The notes: generated by a model from the letters alone, not told the origin. 64,000 bases of DNA from Pelomonas sp051857475 (GCF_051857475.1 NZ_JBPZGZ010000005.1:1-64000); one strand, 5' to 3'. Shown: positions 26,375 to 36,105, counted from the stretch's first letter. Translations and numbers: made by a program.

Positions 26375-27307
26375 ATGCGCCATCGCCTCGCCCTGCTGCC
26401 TCTCGCCCTGGCTTGTCTGCCGGCCTTTGCCGTCGAACTCAGCCAACAGAATCTCGGCGCCACGGGCGCCCTCGTATCGAGTTGCGCCGGCATGGCCTCT
26501 GGTTCCTTCCCGATCGAAGGCGGTCTGTTCGACTGGCTGCCCGGCAAGTCCAACTGCAACGCGGTCATGACCACCACGGCGGGGCAGCAACTGGCCACCA
26601 GCGGCGCCTACGACCAGGCGACGCCTTCTGTTCAGGCCGACTCGCATGGCAGCGCCAGCTACGGCTCGGTCGGCATGTACGCGCATTTCCGCGCCAATGC
26701 GAATGCCGGCTTTGCGGCGGCCGAGAGCACGGCGGGGTGGACCGACACCTGGACGCTGACGCCAGCCAACTCAGCCCAGATCGGGCAGAACGCGGTGCTC
26801 ACGTTCAACATCCATCTCGACGGCGTGCTCGACGGCCTGCCCATCGGCAACAGCTACACGCGCATCGGCACGCAGGTCTGGCTCAACAACGCGACGGCCG
26901 GGGGGCAGAACTTTCGCGTCCAGGGCCAAGGGCAGGGCGGCTTTCCCTTCCACCAGGCAATCGACCAGGACCTCAGCTTCAGCGTCACGGTCCAGCTGGG
27001 CACGCCTTTCGAGCTGGGCATCTTCTCGCGCGCTTCCGCGGGCACGGCCGGCGCCGGGCCGAACTGGTTCAGTGAGGCCAGCAGCGACTTCGCCAGTACC
27101 TTGACCTGGCAAGGCATCAGCGGCGTCAAGCTGGGCGGCAACGCGATTGCCTACACGCTCAGCAGCCAGAGCGGCATCGACTGGACCGCGCCCTACGCGC
27201 CGGTGCCCGAGCCTTCGTTGGCGCTGCTGTTCGGCGGCGGCCTGCTCGCGCTGGCGCTGCGCCGGCGCAGCTGCCGATGCATGCCCAGCCGCTCGCCGGC
27301 CCCTTAG
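26375..27307 (+). CDS. PEP-CTERM secreted protein, unknown role
   Basis: A 310-residue exported protein: signal peptide 1-19 (ending AFA), a beta-rich middle with many Gly, Asn, Ser and Thr and paired cysteines near residues 37 and 61, and a C-terminal PVPEPSLALLFGGGLLALA segment followed by RRR. This is a PEP-CTERM sorting signal, but unusually about 12 further residues (CRCMPSRSPAP) follow the arginines. I do not recognise the main domain. It overlaps the convergent PEP-CTERM gene by 4 bases. AGGAG-like site (aaggag) is present before ATG 26375. Confidence 0.8.
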   Translation: MRHRLALLPLALACLPAFAVELSQQNLGATGALVSSCAGMASGSFPIEGGLFDWLPGKSNCNAVMTTTAGQQLATSGAYDQATPSVQADSHGSASYGSVGMYAHFRANANAGFAAAESTAGWTDTWTLTPANSAQIGQNAVLTFNIHLDGVLDGLPIGNSYTRIGTQVWLNNATAGGQNFRVQGQGQGGFPFHQAIDQDLSFSVTVQLGTPFELGIFSRASAGTAGAGPNWFSEASSDFASTLTWQGISGVKLGGNAIAYTLSSQSGIDWTAPYAPVPEPSLALLFGGGLLALALRRRSCRCMPSRSPAP

Positions 27308-28191
27308 ACCGCCGCGGGCTTGCGGCGCGACCGCATCGCGGCAAGCAACAGCACGCCGGACGTCATGAGCAGGGCAGGCCCGGGTTCCGGAACCGGGTTG
27401 GCACTCGTGAATCCCCAGATCTCGGTGGAAAGCGTTGCCTGGGCGTACATGACGTCGTCGCTGTCATTCGTCAGGGTGATCGTTTCCGTCCAATGTCCGC
27501 TGTCGGTTTTGCCTGTGTAGACGCCGTTCGAGAAGCTGGACTGCACCTCGAGCCAATGCTGGGTGCTCTGCCCTTGGTTGGCGTTGTTGGTCGCAATCGA
27601 GAACCCCATGATGGCGCGCGCGAACTCACCGCCGTACACGGGCGCGGCTTCGACGCCACCCGTCGTCCCGACACTCATGTCGACATCAAAGCTGAAGCTG
27701 ATGCTGGTCCTGGGGCTCAATGACAGGTTGCCAAAGATCATGGCACTTGCCGGCAATGTGGCCCTGGCCAGGAACTCCGAGCGGTCGTCAACCAGCGATG
27801 AGGGCCCTGCCCAGCCACTGAGCTTCACCGTGGTGTTCGATGCGCTGCTGCCCGGGCCGATGGATCCGTAGGCGGCCGCCGTCGGGGCGACGGCCTGGGC
27901 GGCGATGGGGTCCAGCGGTTGAGGTCCGACGGCGCCGCCGTACACCATGTAGGGCTGTGCATTGAGGGTGCCGGCCTGAACGTCGATCTTGTTGCCGAGT
28001 ATGGACGTCGGCAAAACAAAGGCCATCGCCGGATCAATGCCATCGCCCGGACGCAGGTCGGTGAGGCCGATGCGGAAATCCGACACCGTGATGGAAGCGT
28101 AGCTTCCGGCCGAGGCCGTGGTGCAGATGGCGGCACCTGCCAGCATGCCCATGGCCGCACGTGCAGCCCGACGGATTGCAAGAATCTTCAT
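27304..28191 (-). CDS. PEP-CTERM secreted protein, unknown role
   Basis: A 295-residue exported protein with a signal peptide (1-28, ending TASA), a beta-rich Ser/Gly/Thr core and a C-terminal NPVPEPGPALLMTSGVLLLA helix then RSRRK, the PEP-CTERM signal. The core has no motif I recognise. It faces the preceding PEP-CTERM gene tail to tail. With the fibro-slime protein it makes three PEP-CTERM genes within 4 kb. Confidence 0.8.
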   Translation of the reverse strand: MKILAIRRAARAAMGMLAGAAICTTASAGSYASITVSDFRIGLTDLRPGDGIDPAMAFVLPTSILGNKIDVQAGTLNAQPYMVYGGAVGPQPLDPIAAQAVAPTAAAYGSIGPGSSASNTTVKLSGWAGPSSLVDDRSEFLARATLPASAMIFGNLSLSPRTSISFSFDVDMSVGTTGGVEAAPVYGGEFARAIMGFSIATNNANQGQSTQHWLEVQSSFSNGVYTGKTDSGHWTETITLTNDSDDVMYAQATLSTEIWGFTSANPVPEPGPALLMTSGVLLLAAMRSRRKPAAV

Positions 28192-28362
28192 TGGTGGCTC
28201 ACTCCCTGAAGCGAAATCCTAGTGCCTGAACCGGTCGCATCCCCTCGGGGCCTTCCCGAGCGGACCTTGTGGGTCCACGCGCTGGGGTTTTCCCGCTGTC
28301 GCTCGGTCGGCACGCCATCCCCGCGACACTGCGAGGTTTCGACCTTTTCATCCCTTCCAGCC

Positions 28363-30216
28363 ATGAAGCGTCTGCCTCTTCCCCGCGCCCTTCTGCTGTG
28401 CCTGGGCCTGGCCCTGGGCGGCCAAGCCCTGCACGCCGAGCCCATGCCCACCATCTGGGACCTCAGCCCTCTCTTCGCCAGTGACGACGACTGGGAAGCC
28501 GCCCGCAAGGCCGTGCAGGCCGACCTGCCCAAGCTGGCTGCCTTGAAGGGCACGCTGGGCAAAAGCGCCAAGAGCCTGCGTGCCGGGCTGGACGCCATCA
28601 GCGCGGCCAACCTGCGCATGGACCGCCTGCGCGTCTACGCCAGCATGAAGCAGTCCACCGACAACCGCGATTCCAAGAATCAGGAGCGCAGCGGCCTGGC
28701 CGCCCAACTGGACGGTGAATACGGCAGCACCATCGCCTGGCTGGAGCCCGAGATCCAGGCTCTCGGCGAAGCCAAGGTCATGGCCTTCCTGAAGGCCGAG
28801 CCGGGGCTGAAGAAGCATTCCGAGCATCTGCGCAACAGCCTGCGCCAGGCCAAGCACACGCTGAGCGCCGAAAGCGAAGCCGTCATCGCCGCACTGGGGC
28901 CGGTGCGCGGCGCCACGGGCGAGGTGCGAACCCTGCTGTTCAACGCCAACACCAAGTGGCCCGAGCTCATTGTGGGCGGCAAGACCGAAAGGGTGGACGA
29001 CACCAGGTACGGCCTGCTGCGCCAGAACCCTGATCGCGCGGTGCGCAAGCAGGTGTTCGACGCCTTCTTCGGCGCCATCGGCCAGTACGAGGACACCTAC
29101 GGCGTGACGCTGGGCAATGTGGTGCAGGACGACACCACCATGGCCAAGCTGCGCCACTACCCCAGCGCCGTGGCCATGAGCCTGGGTTCGGAAGAGGTGC
29201 CCGAGGCCGTCTACCGCACGCTGGTGGCCGAAGTGCACAAGGGCCTGCCCACGCTGCACCGCTACTTCAAGCTGCGCCAGAAGATGCTGGGCCTGCCGGA
29301 CCTGCACTATTACGACATCTACCCGGCCCTGGTCACGCAGAACAAGCAGTACAGCCTGGACGATGCCGCCGCGCTGACGCTGGCGGCCACCCAGCCGCTG
29401 GGCGACGACTACCAGGCCCTGCTGAAGACCGGCTTCAAGGCCAACACCATGCATGCCCTGCCGGCACCGGGCAAGCGCGGCGGCGCCTACCAGGACGGCG
29501 TCTACGGTGCGCCGCCCTTCGTGTTCCTGAACCACCAGGGCGAGTTCGAGTCGGTCAGCACCTTCGCCCACGAGTGGGGCCATGCCATGCACACCGCCAT
29601 GGCCAATCGCGCCCAGCCCTATGAGACGGCGAACTACTCCCTCTTCATCGCCGAGATCGCCTCCACCGCCAACGAGGTGCTGCTCAGCAACTACATGCGC
29701 GGCCAGGCTGCCAGCAAGGAAGAGAAGCTCTACCAGCTCGGCTATGCGCTGGAGCGCCTGCGCGGCACCTTCTTCCGCCAGGCCATGTTCGGCGAGTTCG
29801 AGCTCAACACGCATGACGCCGCCGCCAAGGGCGAGGCCCTCAACGGCAAGCGCGTGACCGAGATCTACTGCAAGCTGCTGAAGGACTACCACGGCGACGC
29901 GGCCGGCGTCATGAAGATCGACCCGCTGTACTGCCAGGAGTGGGCCTTCATCCCGCACTTCTACCGGCCCTTCTATGTGTACCAGTACGCCACGTCCATC
30001 ACCGCGGCCCTGCACTTCGCCGAGGACATCCTGGCGAACAAGCCCGGCGCGCGCGACAACTACCTGAAGCTGCTGGCCGGTGGCGGCTCGGTGGCGCCCT
30101 ACCAGGCGCTGAAGAACGCGGGCCTGGACATGGCCAGCCCGGCGCCCTACCAGGCCGTCATCAAGCGCATGGACGCCATCATGGATGAGATGGAGGCGCT
30201 GCTGGCGGCCAAGTGA
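28363..30216 (+). CDS. Exported M3 family oligoendopeptidase (PepF-like)
   Basis: A 617-residue zinc metallopeptidase. Signal peptide 1-24 precedes the family sequence PTIWDLSPLFASDDDWEAA, the classical PepF start. The zinc motif HEWGH is at 403-407 (FAHEWGHAMH), with the downstream Glu in FIAEIASTANEVL. M3B oligoendopeptidases cut short peptides; most are cytoplasmic, so the signal peptide points to a periplasmic form. The chosen ATG 28363 starts the signal peptide; earlier in-frame starts add an unlikely arginine-rich stretch. Confidence 0.92.
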   Translation: MKRLPLPRALLLCLGLALGGQALHAEPMPTIWDLSPLFASDDDWEAARKAVQADLPKLAALKGTLGKSAKSLRAGLDAISAANLRMDRLRVYASMKQSTDNRDSKNQERSGLAAQLDGEYGSTIAWLEPEIQALGEAKVMAFLKAEPGLKKHSEHLRNSLRQAKHTLSAESEAVIAALGPVRGATGEVRTLLFNANTKWPELIVGGKTERVDDTRYGLLRQNPDRAVRKQVFDAFFGAIGQYEDTYGVTLGNVVQDDTTMAKLRHYPSAVAMSLGSEEVPEAVYRTLVAEVHKGLPTLHRYFKLRQKMLGLPDLHYYDIYPALVTQNKQYSLDDAAALTLAATQPLGDDYQALLKTGFKANTMHALPAPGKRGGAYQDGVYGAPPFVFLNHQGEFESVSTFAHEWGHAMHTAMANRAQPYETANYSLFIAEIASTANEVLLSNYMRGQAASKEEKLYQLGYALERLRGTFFRQAMFGEFELNTHDAAAKGEALNGKRVTEIYCKLLKDYHGDAAGVMKIDPLYCQEWAFIPHFYRPFYVYQYATSITAALHFAEDILANKPGARDNYLKLLAGGGSVAPYQALKNAGLDMASPAPYQAVIKRMDAIMDEMEALLAAK

Positions 30217-30352
30217 GGCCTCGGCCTTCTCCAAGACCTACAAGCGCATCGCACCTCGGCTGGCTTGGACGTGGAGCCGCGGTCCCTAGACTTTCGCCCC
30301 GACACCTGAGCTGGCGCGAGCCGCAGGGTGGGGGAGAAAACAGGGAGGATTG

Positions 30353-31477
30353 ATGCGCGAACTGTCTGTTCGACACCGGGTGCGTCCCGGCGCGGTGGGA
30401 GCGATGCTGGCGCTCCTCGCGCCGCCCTTGATGGCGCAGACGCCGCCCGACACGGCGGCACTGGAGAAGTGCGCGGAGATCGGCGCACCGGCCGATCGCC
30501 TGGTCTGCTACGACAAGGCGATGGGCCGTGCGCCCGCGCCGGCAGCGCCGCCTGGCTATGCAGAAAACCCCGCCGGCGGCGCGCCCAAGCCGTCGACCTC
30601 GCTGCTGGCGCCCAAGGGTGAGGTGGTATCGGTGGCCGCCGAGAGGCAGGAGCCGCCCAGCCTGATGTCCAAGTTCTGGGAGCTGGAGCCTGAGGACAAG
30701 CGCGGCGTCTTCAACTTCGTCGGCTACCGCGCCAACTACGTGCTGCCGCTGCACTACACCAGCCGCATCAACCGCGCGCCGCAGTCGCCCAACCAGGACC
30801 CGGTGGAGCTGTCGAACTACAAGCGCGAGGAGGCCAAGTTCCAGCTCTCCTTGCGCACCAAGCTCGCGCAAGATCTGCTGCTGCCCGGCGCTGACCTGTG
30901 GGCCGCGTTCACGCAGCAGGCGATGTGGCAGATCTGGAACGGCAAGGATTCCAAGCCCTTTCGCAACAGCGACTACGAGCCCGAGCTGATGTATGTGGTG
31001 CCGACGCCCGAGAGCTGGCGCCAGCTGCCGCTGGGCTGGCAATGGCGCTACACGCAGCTGGGCCTGGCCCACCAGTCAAACGGCCAGTCCGACCCGCTGT
31101 CGCGCAGCTGGAACCGCATCAACGTGGCGGCAGGCTTCGAGCGCGGCGACTGGTCGGTGGTGACGCGTTTCCTGCGTCGGCTCAGGGAGAACGCCGACAC
31201 CGACAACAACCCCGACCTGGTCGGCTACCGCGGCCGCGGCGAGTTCCAGCTGAACTGGGCCCACGAGAAGCACACCGCGCAGCTGACGTACCGCACCACG
31301 CTGAAGGACGTCAAATACGGCGCGCTGCAGTTCGAATGGACCTATCCGGTGTTTGCCGACCAGCCCAACGGCCTGCGCTGGTATGTGCAGGTGTTCCGCG
31401 GTTATGGCGAGACGCTGACCGACTACAACTTCCGCCAGACCAGCGTCGGCGCCGGATTCAGCTTCCTGCAGTTCTGA
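30353..31477 (+). CDS. pldA: Outer-membrane phospholipase A
   Basis: A 374-residue calcium-dependent phospholipase A1 of the outer membrane, which hydrolyses phospholipids that reach the outer leaflet. Signal peptide to about residue 28, then a short Cys-bearing soluble region (EKCAEIGAPADRLVCYDKA), then the barrel. The active site is H240 and S242 in GLAHQSNGQSDPLSRSWNR with N254, the same 14-residue spacing as His142-Ser144-Asn156 of E. coli OMPLA. The C-terminus is FSFLQF. The N-terminal extension makes it longer than E. coli PldA (289). GGGAGG precedes ATG 30353. Confidence 0.93.
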   Translation: MRELSVRHRVRPGAVGAMLALLAPPLMAQTPPDTAALEKCAEIGAPADRLVCYDKAMGRAPAPAAPPGYAENPAGGAPKPSTSLLAPKGEVVSVAAERQEPPSLMSKFWELEPEDKRGVFNFVGYRANYVLPLHYTSRINRAPQSPNQDPVELSNYKREEAKFQLSLRTKLAQDLLLPGADLWAAFTQQAMWQIWNGKDSKPFRNSDYEPELMYVVPTPESWRQLPLGWQWRYTQLGLAHQSNGQSDPLSRSWNRINVAAGFERGDWSVVTRFLRRLRENADTDNNPDLVGYRGRGEFQLNWAHEKHTAQLTYRTTLKDVKYGALQFEWTYPVFADQPNGLRWYVQVFRGYGETLTDYNFRQTSVGAGFSFLQF

Positions 31478-31495
31478 GGGCCGCAGAATCCGGGC

Positions 31496-32167
31496 ATGCA
31501 CATCCGCCAGCGCCGCCTCCTTGCCCTCACGCGGCGTCATCCCTCGGCCATCCTGCTGCTGGTGCAACTGCTGGGGCTGCTGCTCTACCCGCTGCTAGAA
31601 GCCACGCGCGCCGGCCCGATGGCGCTGAGCGTCTTCGGCATCACGGTGCTGATCTTCACCACCGGCATGGTGCGCCGCACACCCGGCCTGACCTGGCTGA
31701 GCGTCTGTCTCGCCCTGCCGGCCATCGCGCTGCTGCTGCTGCAGGCCTTGCGCGACGACATGAACGGGCTGCTGCCCTGGTCGGCCGCGCTGGAGGCGCT
31801 GTTCTATTTCTACGCCGCCGCCAGCCTCGTCGCCTACATGCTGAGCGACACGCATGCGACCACCGATGAGCTGTTTGCCGCCGGTGCCACCTTCACGCTG
31901 CTGGCCTGGGGCTTTGCCTACAGCTTCGTGGTGCTGCAGGCCCTGCAGCCCGGCAGCTTTTCAGCAGCGGTCCATGCCGAGCTGCCGCGCAGTTGGACCG
32001 AGCTGATGTTCCTGAGCTTCGCGCTGCTGTCCAGCACCGGCATTGGCGACGTCATCCCCGTGCGCCCGCTGGCGCGGGCCCTGACCAGCCTGGAGATGTT
32101 CGTCGGCGTGATGTACCTGGCCGGTGTGGTGTCGCGGCTGATCGGGTTGACGCTGCTGCGCCGCTGA
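31496..32167 (+). CDS. Two-TM-type potassium channel family membrane protein
   Basis: A 223-residue inner-membrane protein with about six hydrophobic segments. Near the C-terminus ELMFLSFALLSSTGIGDVIP forms a pore helix and a TGIGD selectivity filter, a variant of TVGYGD, between two membrane helices, as in the Ion_trans_2 family. The earlier four hydrophobic stretches resemble a non-charged sensor domain (no S4 arginine ladder is seen). Selectivity for K+ is likely but the changed filter makes it uncertain. It lies 18 bases after pldA. Confidence 0.8.
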   Translation: MHIRQRRLLALTRRHPSAILLLVQLLGLLLYPLLEATRAGPMALSVFGITVLIFTTGMVRRTPGLTWLSVCLALPAIALLLLQALRDDMNGLLPWSAALEALFYFYAAASLVAYMLSDTHATTDELFAAGATFTLLAWGFAYSFVVLQALQPGSFSAAVHAELPRSWTELMFLSFALLSSTGIGDVIPVRPLARALTSLEMFVGVMYLAGVVSRLIGLTLLRR

Positions 32168-32176
32168 AGGCACTCG

Positions 32177-32929
32177 ATGCTCGCCTGTGTGTCCCTGCTG
32201 CTGGCGCTTGCTGAGCCCGTGTCTGCGCCGGCCTATGTCTACGCCGGCACGGTGGAGGCCGACCAGCGCATCGCGTCCAAGATCACCGGCATCACCTACC
32301 CGTATCACGTCTACCTGCCCGCGGGATATGCGAGCTCGGGCAGGCGCTACCCGGTGATGGTTGCGACCGACGGGCAGTGGAGCTTCGGGTCCTTCTCCAG
32401 GATGCTGGACCAGCATCGCAAGGCCATGATCCTGGTCAGCGTCGAGCAGGGCGGCCCCGAGCCTGATCGCCGGGCCGTCGACTACACCGTGGAGGGCGCA
32501 CCGGCCTATGCCCGTTTTCTGCGGGAGGAGCTGGTGCCCCTGGTTGAGAGCAGCTACCGCACGACGGCGGCGCGCAGCTTTGCGGGCACGTCCTATGGTG
32601 CGGTGCTGGGTGCGGTGATGCTGAGCACCGAAGACGTGGCCAGGCCGTTTTTCAGCAACTACCTGCTGTTCGATGGTTCCTTCTGGGCGCTGAAGGACAA
32701 GAACATCCGGGACGAGGACGCGCGCTTTGCAGCCAGCCACCGCCTGCGGGTGCACCTGATCCTGACGAGCGCAGATGCGCCCGGCAATGTGGAAGACGTG
32801 ACCGCCTACGAGGCGCGCTACAAGGCCCGGGCCTGGGTGGGCCTGCGCATCGATCGCAAGGACTTCAATGTTGCGCACGACAAGGTCGGCAAGCCTTCTT
32901 TCGATTGGGCCATCGACCTCATCGACTAG
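32177..32929 (+). CDS. Alpha/beta-hydrolase esterase (esterase D-like)
   Basis: A 250-residue predicted esterase. The hydrophobic N-terminus (1-18) may be a signal peptide. The nucleophile elbow is GTSYG near 140 (SFAGTSYGAVLGAVM), and VYLPAGYASSGRRYPVMVATDG near 45-66 is the usual start of the putative-esterase (PF00756) fold; a His in NVAHDKVGKPSFDWA near the end is the likely catalytic base. It is 9 bases after the channel gene, and the stop overlaps the convergent lysE-type gene by 4. Substrate unknown. Confidence 0.78.
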   Translation: MLACVSLLLALAEPVSAPAYVYAGTVEADQRIASKITGITYPYHVYLPAGYASSGRRYPVMVATDGQWSFGSFSRMLDQHRKAMILVSVEQGGPEPDRRAVDYTVEGAPAYARFLREELVPLVESSYRTTAARSFAGTSYGAVLGAVMLSTEDVARPFFSNYLLFDGSFWALKDKNIRDEDARFAASHRLRVHLILTSADAPGNVEDVTAYEARYKARAWVGLRIDRKDFNVAHDKVGKPSFDWAIDLID

Positions 32930-33552
32930 CGCGACGTCATCATCCTCACACCCAAGCCGATGAACACCGTCCCTGCCAGCCGGTCGAGCCACAGGCCCGC
33001 GTTGGGCCGGCGGTTCAGCCAGGCGCCGACGCTGCCCGAGAAATAGCCCAGCAGGCCGAACAGCACGACGGCCTGGGCGGTGAACAGCAGGCCCAGCAGA
33101 CCCAGCTGCCATTCCATCTGCCCCTGCGACGCGACGACGAACTGCGGCAGGAAGGACAGGAAGAACAGCACCACCTTGGGGTTGATGGCATTGGCGACCA
33201 GGCCCTTCAGGAACAGCTGGCGCAGCGGCGTTGCGTCACCCGCCTCGCCGCCCACGCGCACGGCGCCCGCATGCCGCCAAGCCTGCACGCCCATCCACAC
33301 GAGATAGACACCGCCCGCCACCTTCAACAGCGTGAACGCCAGCGGCGACGCCGCCACCAGGGCGCTGACACCGATGACGGCCAGCAGCGTGTGGCTGAGG
33401 CAACCCAAGGCACAGCCCAGGCCGAAGGCGATGCCGGCGCGCCGGCCGCGTGACATGCCCATGCTCAGCACCATCAGGTTGTCGGGGCCCGGCGTGGCGG
33501 TCAGCACGATGGCGGTGGCGAGGAAGGCGAGGATCTGGGCGGCGGTCAGCAT
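32926..33552 (-). CDS. LysE/RhtB family amino-acid exporter
   Basis: A 208-residue inner-membrane exporter of the LysE/RhtB family. TPGPDNLMVLSMGMSRGRRAG near 20-40 is the family's diagnostic segment, and KGLVANAINPKVVLFFLSFLPQFV near 116-139 the central one. Five to six hydrophobic helices are visible. Family length is about 205. Members export amino acids such as homoserine, threonine or leucine; the particular substrate cannot be read from the sequence. Confidence 0.92.
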   Translation of the reverse strand: MLTAAQILAFLATAIVLTATPGPDNLMVLSMGMSRGRRAGIAFGLGCALGCLSHTLLAVIGVSALVAASPLAFTLLKVAGGVYLVWMGVQAWRHAGAVRVGGEAGDATPLRQLFLKGLVANAINPKVVLFFLSFLPQFVVASQGQMEWQLGLLGLLFTAQAVVLFGLLGYFSGSVGAWLNRRPNAGLWLDRLAGTVFIGLGVRMMTSR

Positions 33553-33582
33553 GACGGGATGCTAAAGCCCACGCGGGCTGGG

Positions 33583-35355
33583 TTAGGGAGCGACGGGGCG
33601 TGGGCTCAACTGCATGGACCAGGGCTGGTCGATGCGCAGGTGAAGCTTCTTCAAGGCATCCGCGCCCTTTGTGGAAGGTGACGCCTCAGCCGCGGCCAGG
33701 GCCATGCAGAGCCGCATGGATGTCGCTGTCGGCTTCTTGTCGTCGAGGATGTCCGGCTTCTCCCGATAGACCTTCTCCAGTGCCAGCAGCAGGTTTTCCT
33801 TGCGTGGGATGGTGCACTTTGTGTGGTTCGTTTCACGGCAGTTCGACAGCGCGCGGAGCTTTGCGGCGATGGTGGCGTTGCCCGCCAGGTCCTCGCCATC
33901 GAGGATCGCGCTTCCGTCTTGTTCAGGCCATTCGTAGTGCAGCGTGGCCATCGCAGGGAAGGTTTGGCTGACGATGTCGGCGTACTCCAGCAACTGCGGC
34001 CTGAGCTCCTGGTGCTTCTCTTCTTCCTTTTCAGCCAGGCCCTTGCCGATATTGATCAGCATGTGCCAACCGCGCTGCAGCCAGTTCCAGTCGGCCAGGC
34101 TTGCGTGCGCCGTCCTCTGGAGGTCGACGCCATAGTCCCATTCCGGCTTTGCCGGCGATGGAATCGAGACCTTGCAGTCCAGGCCTTCCGTGAGGGGCCG
34201 GGCCTTGGACTTGAAGCCGATCCTGCCATCGCCCGACTTCTCGAACTGCAGCGTCCGCATATAGATGGGCGGGTCAGCCAGGCTGCCGGTGTTCAGCTCC
34301 ACGATGCCGCCGAGGGCGTCGGTGTGATGGGCGAGTTCGCCGTCATGGGTGTGCGAGGTGACGATGAAGTTCAGTGAGCGGGGATCGTCGGCCAGCAACT
34401 TCCAGGCGCGCTGCTCGGCATTGTTCAGGCGCCAGTTGCCGATCGGGTAGTGGGCGATGAAGAAGAACCTGGCGTCGGGCTTCATCCTGCCCGTGAGCCT
34501 GCGGGCGGCCGCGAATTGCCCTTTCAGCAGGCCTCCGACCTTCCCGGCGCTGGAGATGCTCTCGTTGCCGAAGAGGTCGCGATAGTTGGACGAGTCCAGC
34601 AGCAGGGCGTAGACGGGCGTCGCGTCCTTGGCGGCCTCGTCGGGCGCCGGCATCTGGACCAGTTGGACGATGAAAGACTCCCAGGGCTCGTCCTCGGAGA
34701 GATGGGCCGCCCAGCAATGGCTGGCGTCGGCGTTGCATCGAACGTCCTTGCCTGCATCTGAGCCCGGACCCAGCAAGTCCAGGTAGGCCCGGACTACATC
34801 GGTCTTGTGGAAGGGCGTGGTCCGGGGCGGGTTCAGCATGCCGGCATTGCAGAGCTTGGCCCAATGCGCATCCTTGAAGGGGCGAAAGTGCGTTCCTTCG
34901 GGGGGTGTGGAGAGATTGCCCGCCAGATAGCCGTCGTGATTGCCGGGCGTGTAGACCCAGGTCTTGGGGCCCGGCGCCCCCTTGCTCTTCATGACCCGCG
35001 CGAAGCGGTCCCATTCGCTGCTGCAGGACATGTCGAGGGCGTCACCGGCGTGCAGCAGCAGCGACTTGCCCGACATGTCGATAGCCCGTTGCAGCAGGTC
35101 GTCGGCACCAATGACCTGCTGCGCGCTGCGGATGGTGACCTCGACGATTTCGTCGCCGGCCCCCTGCAGGATGGGGCTGGGATAGCCGCGGCTCTCATGG
35201 AACTGGGTGTCCGAGATCAGGCTGATCTCCGCGGTGAGGGGCTGCGAAGCGGCCGGGCTCCACGAGTCCAGGCGGTCCATGCTGACCGGATCCTTCACAC
35301 GGCTCGCGCAGCCCGCCAGCAGCACCAGTGCGATCAGCAGCCCGAAACGCCTCAT
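33583..35355 (-). CDS. Calcineurin-like metallophosphoesterase lipoprotein
   Basis: A 590-residue predicted lipoprotein: signal with lipobox LLAGC (Cys at about 16). Metallophosphoesterase motifs are SDTQFHES near 48, HAGDALD near 100, PGNHDGY near 140, HYPIGNWRL and TSHTHDGEL further on, giving the two-metal site. The C-terminal 200 residues are helical and not recognised. Start ATG 35355 has AAGGGAGG upstream; an in-frame ATG 23 codons earlier is less likely. Substrate unknown; could be a nucleotidase or lipid phosphoesterase of the periplasm. Confidence 0.85.
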   Translation of the reverse strand: MRRFGLLIALVLLAGCASRVKDPVSMDRLDSWSPAASQPLTAEISLISDTQFHESRGYPSPILQGAGDEIVEVTIRSAQQVIGADDLLQRAIDMSGKSLLLHAGDALDMSCSSEWDRFARVMKSKGAPGPKTWVYTPGNHDGYLAGNLSTPPEGTHFRPFKDAHWAKLCNAGMLNPPRTTPFHKTDVVRAYLDLLGPGSDAGKDVRCNADASHCWAAHLSEDEPWESFIVQLVQMPAPDEAAKDATPVYALLLDSSNYRDLFGNESISSAGKVGGLLKGQFAAARRLTGRMKPDARFFFIAHYPIGNWRLNNAEQRAWKLLADDPRSLNFIVTSHTHDGELAHHTDALGGIVELNTGSLADPPIYMRTLQFEKSGDGRIGFKSKARPLTEGLDCKVSIPSPAKPEWDYGVDLQRTAHASLADWNWLQRGWHMLINIGKGLAEKEEEKHQELRPQLLEYADIVSQTFPAMATLHYEWPEQDGSAILDGEDLAGNATIAAKLRALSNCRETNHTKCTIPRKENLLLALEKVYREKPDILDDKKPTATSMRLCMALAAAEASPSTKGADALKKLHLRIDQPWSMQLSPRPVAP

Positions 35356-35466
35356 TGAAATCCTCCCTTTTGATGGCGTCACTCTAAGTTGGGGCCCTGT
35401 GAGTCGCATGCCAAAACTCATCAAGAGTGTTGAGCGGCTTGACCCTATGTCGTGCGCCCGGCGTGA

Positions 35467-36105
35467 TCACTGTTTCTTGGCCGACATCGCAAAACCCAGC
35501 ACCAGCCGCGTCAGCGACTGCTCCAGCGCTTCGCGGTCGAGCTCGCCAGAGGCATGGGCGGTGATGGCGGCACGCGTCACGCCCGCCACGGCATGCGTCA
35601 GCACGAAGGCATCGGTGCGTGACAGCGGCGGCATGACCATGCCGGCGCCGGTCACGCCATCGGTGGAGAAGGACGTCATCAGCTGCTCCAGCAGCGGCTG
35701 CAGCAGGCCACTCGTGCCGCGCTCCAGGGAATAGCGCATCAGCCTTTGGTGGGCGAGCTTGCGGCCGCCATAGGCATCGAGCACCGCACCCAGCACGGCG
35801 CCTATGCGTCCACCTGGGCGGGCCGGTGGCGTCTGCATCACCTCGAGCACGCGAGCCGACAGCCCACCCAGCTCGCGCGCCAGCAGGGCCTGGAACAGGG
35901 ATTCCTTGTCCGGGAAGTACTGGTAGAGCGTGCCGATGCTGACGCCCGCCAGCTTGGCGATGGCGTTGGTGCTGATCTGCGCGGGTTCCAGCTGTTCCAG
36001 CAGCCGCGTGGTGGCCTCGAACATGAGTTCCACCTTCTGCAGCGAGCGCTCCTGGCGCGGCGACCTTCGCCTAAGTGACTGATCGGGTAGGTGTTTTCTG
36101 GCCAT
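35467..36105 (-). CDS. TetR family transcriptional regulator
   Basis: A 212-residue regulator. The N-terminal helix-turn-helix (about 30-72) includes ISTNAIAKLAGVSIGTLYQYFPDKESLF, the TetR signature; the C-terminal ligand domain is ordinary. I chose the ATG at 36105 (MARKHLPDQ); an ATG at 36138 would add 11 residues but crowds an AT-rich stretch that may be the promoter. Its targets are unknown; a small membrane ORF diverges from it. Confidence 0.87.
   Translation of the reverse strand: MARKHLPDQSLRRRSPRQERSLQKVELMFEATTRLLEQLEPAQISTNAIAKLAGVSIGTLYQYFPDKESLFQALLARELGGLSARVLEVMQTPPARPGGRIGAVLGAVLDAYGGRKLAHQRLMRYSLERGTSGLLQPLLEQLMTSFSTDGVTGAGMVMPPLSRTDAFVLTHAVAGVTRAAITAHASGELDREALEQSLTRLVLGFAMSAKKQ

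Noticed and set aside
28348..30234. Long minus-strand open frame over the oligopeptidase gene
   Set aside because: Antisense shadow with no motifs, while the plus strand has a clear HEWGH peptidase.
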